This document shows positions 52,278 through 61,924 of a stretch of 64,000 nucleotides of DNA, piece after piece; within the stretch, counting starts at the first letter, position 1, and every line of letters begins with the position of its first letter. The position numbers and the translations under genes are program-made. A model generated the notes under the pieces. It saw only the letters and a list, made by a program, of their open reading frames with translations. It did not search any database and was not told the origin of the DNA. The DNA is taken from NCBI GenBank assembly GCA_003152075.1, contig PLZG01000086.1, forward strand, positions 601 to 64,600, written 5' to 3'. This DNA is from a candidate division FCPU426 bacterium (lineage in GTDB: Bacteria; Oederibacteriota; Muellerivitia; Muellerivitales; Muellerivitaceae).

Positions 52278-53522
52278 TTGAAACGCGTTGTCGTGACCGG
52301 GCTGGGAGCCATTACTCCCAACGGCAATAATCCAACCGATTTCTTCAAAAACATCTGCGACGGTAAAAGCGGGATTGGAATCATCACCCGCTTTGATCCT
52401 TCACGCCTGCCCAGCAAAATTGGCGGCGAGGTGAAGGATTTTGATCCTGTCAAATTTGGAATCGAGAAGCGCGACATAAAAAAAATGGACTATTTTGTCC
52501 AGTACGCCGTGGCTGCCAGCCTTCAGGCTGCCGCCGACGCGAAACTGGATATGTCCAAAGAGGACAAAACTCGGGTAGGGGTCCTCATCGGTTCGGGTAT
52601 CGGCGGTCTGCCGGTTTTGGTCGAGCAACACGCCCGATTGATCGCGAAGGGCCCGGACAGGGTTTCCCCTTTTTTGATTCCCATGATGATCATCAATATG
52701 GCCTCCGGGATGACCTCCATTTACTTAAAAGCCCAAGGCCCTAATACGGCCACCGTCTCCGCCTGTGCCTCTGGCGCCCACGGTATAGGCGAGGCTATGA
52801 GGTGGATTCAAAAAGGTGAAGCAGATGTCGTGATAGCGGGTGGGACTGAAGCCTGTATCACGGAACTGGGATATGCTGGTTTCTGCAACATGAACGCCCT
52901 CTGTATGGACTTTAACGAAAACCCGACAAAAGGGAGTCGGCCATTTGACAAGAACCGTTGCGGTTTCGTGATGGGTGAAGGGGCAGGAATCGTGGTTTTG
53001 GAGTCATTGGAACATGCTCAAGCCCGAGGAGCCCGGATCTACGCCGAAGCCAGCGGTTACGGTATGACCTCCGACGCTTTCCATATGACCACCCCTGCCG
53101 AGAACGGGGAAGGAGCTGCCCGCTCAATGAATTTAGCCTTGCGGGACGCCAAATTGAAACCGGAAGACGTGGACTACATCAATGCTCATGGAACCTCCAC
53201 CCCTTACAACGATAAATATGAGACTATGGCGATCAAGACCGTATTCCAGGAACAGGCCAAAAAAGTGGCTATCTCCTCGACGAAATCCACAACAGGACAT
53301 CTTTTAGGCGCCGCTGGGGGCATTGAGTTCGTTGCCTGCGTTCTTGCCATTCAAGAGGGAGTCCTTCCCCCCACGATCAACCAGGAGGTTCCCGACCCGG
53401 ATTGCGATTTGGACTATATCCCGAATCAAAAACGTAACGTTCCGGTGAAGGTTTGTCTTTCCAACTCCCTGGGGTTTGGCGGCCATAATGTCTCTCTCAT
53501 TGTTCAAAAATTTAATTCCTAA
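52278..53522 (+). CDS. fabF: beta-ketoacyl-ACP synthase II
   Basis: FabF elongates acyl-ACP. The 414-residue protein starts [15 protein letters not shown] and carries the catalytic Cys ([16 protein letters not shown], ~res 163) and two His ([11 protein letters not shown] and [13 protein letters not shown]). The start is TTG with AGGAGAT upstream. Its last 35 bases overlap rnc in another frame. Confidence 0.97.
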   Translation: MKRVVVTGLGAITPNGNNPTDFFKNICDGKSGIGIITRFDPSRLPSKIGGEVKDFDPVKFGIEKRDIKKMDYFVQYAVAASLQAAADAKLDMSKEDKTRVGVLIGSGIGGLPVLVEQHARLIAKGPDRVSPFLIPMMIINMASGMTSIYLKAQGPNTATVSACASGAHGIGEAMRWIQKGEADVVIAGGTEACITELGYAGFCNMNALCMDFNENPTKGSRPFDKNRCGFVMGEGAGIVVLESLEHAQARGARIYAEASGYGMTSDAFHMTTPAENGEGAARSMNLALRDAKLKPEDVDYINAHGTSTPYNDKYETMAIKTVFQEQAKKVAISSTKSTTGHLLGAAGGIEFVACVLAIQEGVLPPTINQEVPDPDCDLDYIPNQKRNVPVKVCLSNSLGFGGHNVSLIVQKFNS

Positions 53523-54294
53523 GAAAAAACAGCCAGACTCCAAGACTGAAGCCAGCCTTGAAAAGCCCCGTCTGGACCAGCTAAAAAAATTATCAAAAGC
53601 CCTTCAGATTCCTATGGGTGACGGCCAGCTTTTGAACGAGGCCCTGACCCACAAGTCATTTACCCATGAGCGGAAAATGAACCCCAACTACAACAATGAA
53701 AAGCTGGAATTCCTCGGCGATTCGGTTCTGGGCCTGGTCATTAGCCAACATGTTTTTGAAACATACCCGGAGGTTACGGAAGGAGGACTTTCCAAAGTCA
53801 AAAGTGTCATTGTCAGCGCTCAAATTTTAAGCGAGAAAGCCAAGCTCCTTGGGCTTGGGGAATACTTACAATTGGGCAAGGGAGAAGAAAAATCGGGTGG
53901 GCGTACCAGACCAGCCCTATTAGCCGACGCCATTGAGGCTCTTATTGGGGCTGTTTACCTGGTGGGTGGCCTTCCGGCCGCTAAGAAACTTATATTGGGA
54001 TTTCTTCGGGAGGATGTGGATCATGTTTTTTCCGGACGAATGGAAAAAGACTATAAGACTCTTCTGCAAGAATATTTCCAAAAAACCCAGAAACTCGCTC
54101 CCCGATACGAAATCATCCGGGAATGGGGACCGGATCACAACCGTAATTTCGAGACCTCCTGCCTGGTGAATGGTAAAACCATCGCGACGGGTGTGGGTAA
54201 AAACAAAAAAGAGGCCGAGCAAGTCGCCGCACAGGAAGCTATCCGAAAATTAAAAATTTCAGTGACCACACCTAGCGACCACAAAATCGAATAG
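53488..54294 (+). CDS. rnc: ribonuclease III
   Basis: RNase III cuts double-stranded RNA in rRNA and mRNA processing. The 268-residue protein has an N-terminal basic extension (KNLIPKKKQ), the catalytic signature [17 protein letters not shown] (~res 70) with downstream [12 protein letters not shown], and a C-terminal dsRNA-binding domain ([15 protein letters not shown] ... [16 protein letters not shown]). ATG 53488 lies inside the fabF end; no strong ribosome site is present, so coupling is likely and the precise start is less certain. Confidence 0.95.
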   Translation: MSLSLFKNLIPKKKQPDSKTEASLEKPRLDQLKKLSKALQIPMGDGQLLNEALTHKSFTHERKMNPNYNNEKLEFLGDSVLGLVISQHVFETYPEVTEGGLSKVKSVIVSAQILSEKAKLLGLGEYLQLGKGEEKSGGRTRPALLADAIEALIGAVYLVGGLPAAKKLILGFLREDVDHVFSGRMEKDYKTLLQEYFQKTQKLAPRYEIIREWGPDHNRNFETSCLVNGKTIATGVGKNKKEAEQVAAQEAIRKLKISVTTPSDHKIE

Positions 54295-54303
54295 GAATAA
54301 CTT

Positions 54304-54558
54304 ATGGCCAAAACCGCGGGTACAACGCTCTTGATGATAATACTGGGGGGGATTTTGGGCGGTTATCTGGGGGAGTTGATGGGACTTTTGATACCCAACG
54401 GGTTTTTACATGATGTTTTTGTCAAAGGATTCCCTTTGGGATTTGATTCTCCGATAGTTTTAAATCTGAAAGTTATTATATTGACTTTCGGGTTCAAGAT
54501 AATGATTAATCTTTTCGGAATCGTTGGAATGATCGCTGGCCTTTATTATTCCAAATAG
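54304..54558 (+). CDS. DUF4321 small membrane protein
   Basis: This 84-residue protein has two or three hydrophobic segments (TTLLMIILGGILGGYLGELMG; FGFKIMINLFGIVGMIAGLYY). It matches the DUF4321 pattern, a family of unknown function often found next to maf, as here. It lies nine bases after rnc and six before maf, so it belongs to the operon. Confidence 0.8.
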   Translation: MAKTAGTTLLMIILGGILGGYLGELMGLLIPNGFLHDVFVKGFPLGFDSPIVLNLKVIILTFGFKIMINLFGIVGMIAGLYYSK

Positions 54559-54564
54559 AACCCA

Positions 54565-55131
54565 ATGATATTGTTAGCTTCCCAATCGCCACGGCGTAAA
54601 ACCATTTTAAAATTTATCGGCGTACCTTTCCGGGTTGTAAAAACCAAAAATGTCATCGAAGACCGAAAACCCCATGAGAGACCATCCCAAATGGTTCGAC
54701 GACTGGCTTTTGAAAAGGCTAAGGCCTTTTCGGGGAAGACTTCGGAGGATTGGATTTTAGGGGCAGACACGGTGGTTGTTTGCAGGAAAAAAATATTTGG
54801 TAAGCCTAAAAACAGACGAGAGGCAACCCTAATGCTCTTGGCGCTTCAAGGACGATCCCACGAGGTGTGGACCGGTGTGGCACTATTGAATCCCCATTCC
54901 AAACCCATAATTTACGCTGAAAAGACCAAGGTTACCTTTTATTTGATCGAACCAATGCGAATGAAGTCCTATTTAAAGTCAAAGGAACCCTATGACAAGG
55001 CGGGTGGTTATGATATCCAGGGAAGCGCCCGAAAATGGATAAAAAAATGGAAAGGGGATTATTTCAATATTTTAGGATTGCCGGTGAACTGGCTTATTCC
55101 AGTTCTTAATAAATTGGGAAAAGGAAATTAA
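54565..55131 (+). CDS. maf: Maf-like nucleotide pyrophosphatase
   Basis: Maf proteins hydrolyse non-canonical or dTTP/UTP nucleotides and have been linked to cell division arrest. The 188-residue protein begins MILLASQSPRRKTILKFIG and has ILGADTVVVCRKKIFGKP, HEVWTGVAL and EPYDKAGGYDIQGSA. Its TAA stop shares bases with the stop of the convergent foldase gene (TTAA). Confidence 0.93.
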   Translation: MILLASQSPRRKTILKFIGVPFRVVKTKNVIEDRKPHERPSQMVRRLAFEKAKAFSGKTSEDWILGADTVVVCRKKIFGKPKNRREATLMLLALQGRSHEVWTGVALLNPHSKPIIYAEKTKVTFYLIEPMRMKSYLKSKEPYDKAGGYDIQGSARKWIKKWKGDYFNILGLPVNWLIPVLNKLGKGN

Positions 55132-56600
55132 CCATTCATCAAAATTTTAACTCTCAATTTTTTTCGCTGGTTTTCAAGGAAATCTTTCAACCAGGCCTGT
55201 TGGCGTTGAGAAATCAGTCTTTGTTTTATCTCGGGTAAGTCCTTTTCAAGTTTTTGTGGATCAACCGAGTTATCTCTTGTCTCTACGATTTGCAGAAAGT
55301 ATTCCTTTTTGTCCGCCTCGAGAGGTCCTTTCCATTCTTTTTTGTGAAGCCCGGCCAATTCATCCGATAGATCTGTTGAGTTTTTGATGCCTGGAATGGC
55401 GCCGTTCCGGTTGAACCATGCGGTCGTGCTCGAGGCAAGACCCAATTCATTGGCGGTTTTTTCGATATCCTCGTTTTGTTTAAGCTTATCAAGTAATTGT
55501 TCGGATAAAGATAGTATTTTCTGGGATGCTTTTTCCTTTTTATATTGGGTTAATACTTTAGATCGGACATCCGTAAAACTACTTTTATATTCTTTCTCAT
55601 AATCCTCTAATTGGACCAGGTGATAACCGTATTTGGTCTTGACGGGTTTTGAAAGTTCACTTTTTTTGAGTTTGAAAACCATATCCTCGAATTCCTTCAG
55701 GTCTTTGCCCATGCTGTTTCTGGTTACCCATCCCAATTCTCCTCCCCGGTCCTTGGAACCTCCATCTTGGGAGTATTTCTTCGCCAATTCCTCGAAGGAG
55801 GCTTTTTTAGAGAGTATTTGTTTGCGATAGTCCTCGAGACTGACCTTTGCTTTTTCTTGATCTTGGATGCTCTCGTTTCCTTGAAGGCCGATCAGGATAT
55901 GACGGACTTTAGCTCTCTCAGGATGATCGTACTGACTTTTATTGGATTGATAATAATCCTTCAAATTCTCCTCGGTCGCTGAAACTTGCTTTTCGTAAGC
56001 CTCCAAGTCCAACGAAACGTAGGCCGCCTTCAAGTCACGGTTTAGGAATTGAGCGTATTCGTTCAAATCATTGTTGTTAAAAAGAACCCCGTCAAACAAT
56101 ATGGATTGTATTTTCTGGGTCAACATTTGATTTCTTTGGGAACTCTCGAATTCCTCGGGCGTTAATTGGTTGGCTTGAAGCATTTGGTAATATTTTGTTT
56201 TACTAAATTTTCCATTTTCGTCCAAAAAATAATTTTGCCTTTGTAACCAGCCAACTAATTCTTCATCGGGGACGGTGATCCCCAGTTTTTGGCCAGTTTG
56301 CTCCAAAATGGCCTCGTCCACCAAGCGTTCCAAAACCTGATCTTTAAGCTTTTTGATTTCAGAAGCGTTTGGGGTGTCTTCTTTAGCGCGATATAATTTG
56401 TCCAAGGCGGGTTGGTAAGTTTTATTGAAATCGCTGTAAGTAATTATTGTTTCCCCGATTCTCGCGACCAGGTTTGGATCGTGATCTTCAAAGCCTTTAG
56501 ATTTCATTCCAAAAACAAAGAATATTCCAACGACAAATACGAAGACGATCATCCAAAGGATGAAATGCATGAATTTTTTATTTCTAAGGTAGTTCATCAT
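55128..56600 (-). CDS. membrane-anchored PpiD/SurA-like peptidyl-prolyl isomerase
   Basis: A periplasmic foldase for envelope proteins, 490 residues. One N-terminal membrane anchor (FILWMIVFVFVVGIFFVFGM) is followed by a SurA-N-like helical domain (~res 40-210). A parvulin domain follows (~res 228-340: AKVRHILIGLQ, FEELAKKYSQDGGSKDRGG, PVKTKYGYHLVQLE), then a C-terminal helical part. A single parvulin domain plus anchor is the PpiD layout; SurA is normally soluble with two. GGAGG precedes the ATG. It neighbours, divergently, the outer-membrane cluster at 56.9 kb, whose proteins are plausible clients. Confidence 0.9.
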   Translation of the reverse strand: MMNYLRNKKFMHFILWMIVFVFVVGIFFVFGMKSKGFEDHDPNLVARIGETIITYSDFNKTYQPALDKLYRAKEDTPNASEIKKLKDQVLERLVDEAILEQTGQKLGITVPDEELVGWLQRQNYFLDENGKFSKTKYYQMLQANQLTPEEFESSQRNQMLTQKIQSILFDGVLFNNNDLNEYAQFLNRDLKAAYVSLDLEAYEKQVSATEENLKDYYQSNKSQYDHPERAKVRHILIGLQGNESIQDQEKAKVSLEDYRKQILSKKASFEELAKKYSQDGGSKDRGGELGWVTRNSMGKDLKEFEDMVFKLKKSELSKPVKTKYGYHLVQLEDYEKEYKSSFTDVRSKVLTQYKKEKASQKILSLSEQLLDKLKQNEDIEKTANELGLASSTTAWFNRNGAIPGIKNSTDLSDELAGLHKKEWKGPLEADKKEYFLQIVETRDNSVDPQKLEKDLPEIKQRLISQRQQAWLKDFLENQRKKLRVKILMNG

Positions 56601-56677
56601 TTTCGGAGGCCTCCAAGGGCTGATTAAATCCCATATACGGGAAGGTTTTATGCGGCAAATGGTGATAAAACTTGCGC

Positions 56678-56705
56678 ATTATAGCAATTAAGTTTTGGAT
56701 AACAA
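56678..56705 (-). promoter_or_regulatory. promoter for the PpiD-like gene
   Basis: On the minus strand TTGTTA (4/6), 16-base spacer, perfect TATAAT, about 75 bases before the ATG. Confidence 0.6.
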
Positions 56706-56810
56706 TCCAATCCGGGTTTTCACTTTAATTTCCCTAAAATTAATGCGTTGATTGAGGGAATTACCCATGCAGTTGTCGCGAGATTCAATCCTGCTGATCA
56801 GCGGACGGCG

Positions 56811-56841
56811 TTGACAGAAAAAGGGTTTATCGTGATATAAT
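56811..56841 (+). promoter_or_regulatory. promoter for the PorV/OmpA cluster
   Basis: Perfect TTGACA and perfect TATAAT, with a longer 19-base spacer and a TG one base before the -10. It ends 31 bases before the ATG at 56873. Confidence 0.65.
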
Positions 56842-56872
56842 CCGTTAAAACCTTTAACCCAAGTAAAGGCCC

Positions 56873-58627
56873 ATGCTCAAAAAACCGTTCCCTTTAAAGC
56901 TTTTTCCCCATTTTTTTATTTTTATCACCCTTCTTTTAATACAAATTACTGCTTATTCCGATAGTGTCAGCACGACTGGGGTTCAATTTTTAAAAATTCC
57001 CGCCGGAGTCCGGGGAGCCGGAATGGGTGGGATGTTTGCCGCTGTGGCAGATGATGTCAGTACCACCTATTGGAATACCGCTGGTTTGGCCCAAATTGAG
57101 AACATTGAGATCAACCTCTTACACGTTTCTTATTTTGGGGCCACGAACTATGAGTTTGGGGGTTTTGCCCTCCCTCTCCAGCCGGGAAGCACATTGGGAC
57201 TAAGCGGATCCTTTGATTTTATTCCATCCTTCAATTCGACAAATAACCCTTTGGCTCCGCTTGGAAGTGCCAACGACATTGCCATTGCTTTGGGTTACGG
57301 GCAAAAATTTGGGGATAATTTCGCTTTAGGTGTTGGGGGAAAATATATCTCTAGCAATTTGGTTAGCTCCGGGGCTTCTGGCGGGGCAGTTGATGCCGGC
57401 CTTTTACTTTTCACGACTCACAAGGAATTAACGTTGGGCCTATCGGTTCAAAATGTTGGGCAAGTTTCAAATTTTGGCAACTACTCCTCCCAAGAAAAAT
57501 TGCCCTTGGTTTATCGGGGTGGACTTGTTTACCGTTTTGAACCCCAAAAACCAACTCATTTTCTTTTGGGTGTGGATGTTGAAAAACCAATTGACAGCGA
57601 CCTAATCTTTCATACTGGTGGTGAGTTTTGGCTTGGTATCGAAAGCCTTTCCGTTGCTTTTCGGGCGGGATATAGTTTTGACCCCCTGAACCAGGATTTG
57701 GGTGGCACGAGCGGGGCTTCAGTGGGTGCGGGAGTTCGGTTTACTGGGTTCGAGTTAAATTACGCTTTAGTTCCCTTTGGGGTTTTAGGGGATACCCAGC
57801 GATTCTCTATTACCTATCGGTTTGGTACGGAAGGAAATGCTTCCACAGCCCAAAATCAAAAGGAAAAAGTGGTGGCTGTTGATATTAAGCCTCAAATTTC
57901 CGATTACCAAACAGGAACAGTAAAACAAGCCACTTTTGAGTTAAAGCCGCAAGCGCGAACGGATATTAAAAACTGGACCTTGGAAATCACGGGATCCAAA
58001 GGCGAGATTATCCGAACTTATGCCGGTAAAGGTGTCCCGCCCAAGCAAATCGCTTGGGATGGTAAGGACAGCACGGGTAACGTGGTCACGGGCGGTATAT
58101 TCGCCAATTACAATTTCCGGACTGTTGATACTCGTGGGCAACAAGTAGTGGCAACGGATCCCATTTTCAAGGTCGCTCAAGCTAATTCCCGGGAAGCCGC
58201 TATGGTGGCATCAGCCTCAATCTCGCCGATGGAAGCCGCTCCGCCCTCCTTGCCTGAAAATTTCCAACCCCTTGGTATGTCGGGCGTGGTCAAAGTCCCA
58301 AGCATCTCTTTTGGAGAAAAAAGCTCCCGTGTGAATCCCGCCTTCTTGAATTACCTGGATCAAGTTGCCCATCAAATCCGGAAGTATCCTAATTCTCGGG
58401 TGTATATCGAAGGGCACGCTTTTGATGAGGGAACACCACGGGAAGCGGTCAACATTTCCCAAAATCGTTCGGACGCCGTTTTGAGGTATTTGGTGGAAAA
58501 GGGAAAAGTTTCACCGGATAATCTTTATTCACGCGGTCATGGTGATACAGCCCCCTTGGACATGAGCGATACGGAAGAAGCTCGATCGAAGAATCGCCGG
58601 GTTGACATTATTATTTTGACGAAATAA
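56873..58627 (+). CDS. PorV/UPF0164-type barrel fused to FlgD-like Ig and OmpA peptidoglycan-binding domain
   Basis: 584 residues with three parts after a signal peptide (~res 1-29). Residues ~33-325 resemble PorV/UPF0164 outer-membrane barrels (GVQFLKIPAGVRGAGMGGMF, ADDVSTTYWNTAGLAQ). Residues ~345-440 are a FlgD-type Ig-like domain (IAWDGKDSTGNVVTGGIFA). Residues ~470-584 are an OmpA C-terminal domain that binds peptidoglycan (VYIEGHAFDEGTPREA, NISQNRSDAVLRYLVEKG, RSKNRRVDIII). The protein thus links an outer-membrane barrel to the cell wall. In Bacteroidetes PorV is a type IX secretion shuttle, but family members elsewhere have unknown roles. It leads a three-gene run of envelope proteins. 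Confidence 0.85.
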   Translation: MLKKPFPLKLFPHFFIFITLLLIQITAYSDSVSTTGVQFLKIPAGVRGAGMGGMFAAVADDVSTTYWNTAGLAQIENIEINLLHVSYFGATNYEFGGFALPLQPGSTLGLSGSFDFIPSFNSTNNPLAPLGSANDIAIALGYGQKFGDNFALGVGGKYISSNLVSSGASGGAVDAGLLLFTTHKELTLGLSVQNVGQVSNFGNYSSQEKLPLVYRGGLVYRFEPQKPTHFLLGVDVEKPIDSDLIFHTGGEFWLGIESLSVAFRAGYSFDPLNQDLGGTSGASVGAGVRFTGFELNYALVPFGVLGDTQRFSITYRFGTEGNASTAQNQKEKVVAVDIKPQISDYQTGTVKQATFELKPQARTDIKNWTLEITGSKGEIIRTYAGKGVPPKQIAWDGKDSTGNVVTGGIFANYNFRTVDTRGQQVVATDPIFKVAQANSREAAMVASASISPMEAAPPSLPENFQPLGMSGVVKVPSISFGEKSSRVNPAFLNYLDQVAHQIRKYPNSRVYIEGHAFDEGTPREAVNISQNRSDAVLRYLVEKGKVSPDNLYSRGHGDTAPLDMSDTEEARSKNRRVDIIILTK

Positions 58628-58649
58628 CCACCTGAAAGGTTAAGAAGAA

Positions 58650-59882
58650 TTGACAAAAGCAATCAAAATCCCATTTCTTGTATTGTCCTTGCTTTATTTG
58701 GGGATTTTAAGCGGTTGTCAGTATTTCACAGATTCCTATGATGCCGCGGCCACACTCGACCAAAACGGGAAATATGCCCAAGCCGTTGAGGCTTATCTAA
58801 AGTATTTGAAGAGCCATCCGGGTTCTTTGCTTGCGGCTAAAATTTATTACCGCATCGGAAAAAATTATGAATCCCAATCTGATTACAACAATGCTTTGAA
58901 TTGGTATCAAAAAGTCATTAGTGAATTTCCAAAAACCGATGAGGAAATCCATTCACTTTTAGACCTCGCGTCCCTGTATCAAAATAAACTTAAAAATCCT
59001 TCGAAAGCTTTGGATTACAATCAACAAGCTTTCAACCGTTATATGGACAATATTCAAATAAAAAGCGCCATTCAATCACTTATTGACGCCCAATATCAAA
59101 CAGCCAACGCTCAGTTTACGGATAAGAATTACAAAAGTGTGTCGGGGACCATTGATGGTATTTATAAAACTTTTCCGGTTGTTTTTATTTCGCCTGATAC
59201 TCGGGCCAAAATTGATTCATTGGCTGATCGGTCAAGAAGGGCAGACGATATTGCGAAAGCAAGCGTTGATTTAATAGTCCTGAAAAGTGAGTTTTCATTT
59301 AACAAAAGCTTCGAAACCGATTTTCCGGTTGAAGCTGATAGCAGTGATAAAATAATAGCTTCTCCAGATGGCAACTTTCTCGCCTCCAGAAGAAAGGGGC
59401 CCAATGGCGTTTTTTATCTTTACGTGGCAAAGGTTCCGGCGAAAGGGGATCAGGTCATATTCAAATTAGTTAAACAAACCTTTGGGGCGGATAAGCCGAC
59501 CTGGTCTCCGGATGGACAAGAACTGGTCTATTGGCGCACTTTGAGAGGGACTCGAAAGCTGGAAAAAACGAATATTAAAAACATGACCACCCAAACGCTT
59601 TTTTACACGAAGAGCAACAGGCTTGGAGTTCATCCAGCCTACCATCCATCGGGAAACAAGATTGCTTATATTTATGAGGGACGCGTTTGTTTGATTGGTA
59701 CCGGTGAAACCCCTTATAAACAACTGTTGAAAACAAAACAAAAACTTGACTATACTGCCGACTTGGCTTGGTCGATAGATGGAACGATGATTCGATGCCG
59801 CCAGATGGATAAGCACAACAAATCGGTTGATGAATTGTTGGTTCTGGATACATCCGCTTCATTCAGTAACCCTTCGAATTAA
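58650..59882 (+). CDS. lipoprotein with N-terminal TPR and C-terminal TolB/WD40-like beta-propeller
   Basis: A 410-residue lipoprotein (lipobox ILSGC, Cys 23). Residues ~25-165 are TPR/BamD-like helical repeats (NGKYAQAVEAYLKYLKSHPG, YNNALNWYQKVISEFPKTDE). Residues ~230-405 hold about four beta-propeller repeats of TolB type (SPDGNFLASRR, TWSPDGQELVYWR, YHPSGNKIAYIYEG, AWSIDGTMIRCR). This order is the N-terminal half of the type IX secretion protein PorE, whose other half (Ig/CRD-like and OmpA) resembles the end of the gene just upstream. TTG 58650 is the only plausible start, with AAAGG upstream. BamD-only or Tol-Pal-related roles are alternatives. Confidence 0.82.
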   Translation: MTKAIKIPFLVLSLLYLGILSGCQYFTDSYDAAATLDQNGKYAQAVEAYLKYLKSHPGSLLAAKIYYRIGKNYESQSDYNNALNWYQKVISEFPKTDEEIHSLLDLASLYQNKLKNPSKALDYNQQAFNRYMDNIQIKSAIQSLIDAQYQTANAQFTDKNYKSVSGTIDGIYKTFPVVFISPDTRAKIDSLADRSRRADDIAKASVDLIVLKSEFSFNKSFETDFPVEADSSDKIIASPDGNFLASRRKGPNGVFYLYVAKVPAKGDQVIFKLVKQTFGADKPTWSPDGQELVYWRTLRGTRKLEKTNIKNMTTQTLFYTKSNRLGVHPAYHPSGNKIAYIYEGRVCLIGTGETPYKQLLKTKQKLDYTADLAWSIDGTMIRCRQMDKHNKSVDELLVLDTSASFSNPSN

Positions 59883-59908
59883 ATTAACCTTGTAGTAAAG
59901 AGGAATAA

Positions 59909-61786
59909 ATGAACCGATTGAAACCGTGGGGAATTTGTCTGTTATTCATTTGGGGTATTTGCGGAGGCGTTTTTGCTCAAGACGCCCGCATGCAAGCATT
60001 AATGGAAGCCATTAAGGCGAATCCGAATGATTCCACGGCACATTTTAATTTAGGCGTCGCCTATTTCAATGAGCAAAAATATGACGGGGCAATACCGGAA
60101 TTTCAAAAATGCCTCCAAATTAATTCGAGTGATAAACAGGCTAAGGAAATGTTGGAAAGCAGTGAGGGTATTTCGGCTTATTATCAAAATAATTACTCCG
60201 CTGCCGCGGATCACTTGAAAAATGTGCTTAAAATCAACCCTCAAAATCCGAATGCCAACCTTTTGTTGGCTGACGCGTACGTCAAACTAAAACAATATCC
60301 CGACGCCGAAGAAGCCTTGAAGAATTATTCTTTGACCTCGCCTCAAGGGAAGGAAAAGGCGAGTGAGGTTTTGTCGAAAATTTACATGAACCAAAAACGA
60401 TACGGTGAGGCCGTTACAGAGTTAAAAAACGTTATAGCCGCCGATCCTAAAAATTTCGCGGCGCTTCATAACCTTGGCGGTTCCTATTATTCAATGAAGA
60501 ATTATAAAGACGCTGCTTATTATTGGGAAAGCGCGGTTAAGATTCAAAAAGACGCTCAAACTTATCAGCTCCTCGGGACTTCTTATTACAATTTGGGAGA
60601 CTCTAAAAACGCTATTGATAATTATAATAAGTCGATTGCGGTTGAGTCCGCCAAAGATCCCAAGGAACAAGATGGCGAGGCGTTGGGAGCAACTTATTAC
60701 AATCTCGCTGTCGCTTACAATGACAGCGGCTCTTACGACCAAGCCGCGGAAGCTTTCGGGCAGGCATTTAAAATCAATCCTAAAGATTCCAACGCGGCCG
60801 TGGGTCGCGCGGGAGCTATCGAGACAGCCACAAGCTCTCACATGGAAAAAGCCAGTAAATATCTATTGGATAGTCGATACAGTGATGTCATTTCGGAATG
60901 CCAGATGGTTTTGAAATACCAGCCCGATAGTAAACAGGCTTTGGACTATATAACCGATGCCAAAAATAAATTGAGTGTTGAAGTGGATAGGCATTATGCC
61001 GCTGGTAAGGCTTTTGCCCAAAAAGGAAAATCCCTTCAAGCTATTGGCGAGTGGAACTTGGCCTTGCAGATGGATCCGAACAACTTAAAAATCCAAAAAG
61101 CGATAAAAAGCGTAAATGTTAGAAGAAATGATCGAGTCAGGGCTTTGATTGCCGAAGGGGACGAGTACTTCAAAGCTAAGGACTATTCGGATGCCTTGAT
61201 GAGTTACTTAAAAGCCAAGGATGTTGACCCCAAAAGTTCAGCTGTAAAGGCATGCTTGAAAAAAATAAATTCGAGACAAAAAGCCGAAATCGACACTGTT
61301 TATGGCAAAGCTCTTAAATTAGGCGCGAATGGAGATTTGAAAGGCGCCCAAAAATATTTGTTAATGGCCAAACAAATTGATCCAAACAACTCAAAAGTTA
61401 CCAGCGCGTTATTTAAGGTTCAGAAGGACATTACGGTTAAAATCAAGGAGTTGGACGCGGACGGGGTCTCTCTATTTGAAGGCGGAAACAAGGACAAGGC
61501 CAAAACTAAATTCGACGTGGTTTTAAAGCTTAAGCCAAACGATGAGACCGCCAATGAGTACGTCCAAAAAATGACGGGGCAACAATCCCATGAAAAAGCC
61601 GATGCCGAACAGGTCAAGACTCTTTATTACGATGGGGTTAACCTTTACATTAACGGAAAAATTTCCGAGGCGATTGAAAAATGGAAAGAGTGCAAGAAAC
61701 TGGACCCAGGTAATATTAATGCGCAGAAAAACATCGATAAAGCGATGGTTAAGCTCGATTCTATTGCGAAGCTCAGCCATAATTAA
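59909..61786 (+). CDS. periplasmic TPR-repeat protein
   Basis: This 625-residue exported protein has a signal peptide (ICLLFIWGICGGVFA, cut near res 23). Residues ~30-610 are tandem TPR repeats, for example NDSTAHFNLGVAYFNEQKYD and YDQAAEAFGQAFKINPKDSN. No catalytic motif is seen; it probably scaffolds an envelope complex. It lies 26 bases after the propeller lipoprotein gene, so the two are likely co-transcribed and may work together. A small ATCGAA/TTCGAT hairpin follows the stop without a T run. Confidence 0.85.
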   Translation: MNRLKPWGICLLFIWGICGGVFAQDARMQALMEAIKANPNDSTAHFNLGVAYFNEQKYDGAIPEFQKCLQINSSDKQAKEMLESSEGISAYYQNNYSAAADHLKNVLKINPQNPNANLLLADAYVKLKQYPDAEEALKNYSLTSPQGKEKASEVLSKIYMNQKRYGEAVTELKNVIAADPKNFAALHNLGGSYYSMKNYKDAAYYWESAVKIQKDAQTYQLLGTSYYNLGDSKNAIDNYNKSIAVESAKDPKEQDGEALGATYYNLAVAYNDSGSYDQAAEAFGQAFKINPKDSNAAVGRAGAIETATSSHMEKASKYLLDSRYSDVISECQMVLKYQPDSKQALDYITDAKNKLSVEVDRHYAAGKAFAQKGKSLQAIGEWNLALQMDPNNLKIQKAIKSVNVRRNDRVRALIAEGDEYFKAKDYSDALMSYLKAKDVDPKSSAVKACLKKINSRQKAEIDTVYGKALKLGANGDLKGAQKYLLMAKQIDPNNSKVTSALFKVQKDITVKIKELDADGVSLFEGGNKDKAKTKFDVVLKLKPNDETANEYVQKMTGQQSHEKADAEQVKTLYYDGVNLYINGKISEAIEKWKECKKLDPGNINAQKNIDKAMVKLDSIAKLSHN

Positions 61787-61847
61787 CGTCGTCAATCCTA
61801 CTGTATCGAATTGCCTTTCGATGTTGCCGTCCAGCTGGCCAGAAAAC

Positions 61848-61924
<77 letters not shown>

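Noticed and set aside
61829-61837. CGTCCAGCT upstream of tRNA-Gly, complementary to its anticodon-arm segment AGCTGGACG
   Set aside because: Only nine bases; likely chance, with no further support for a regulatory leader.
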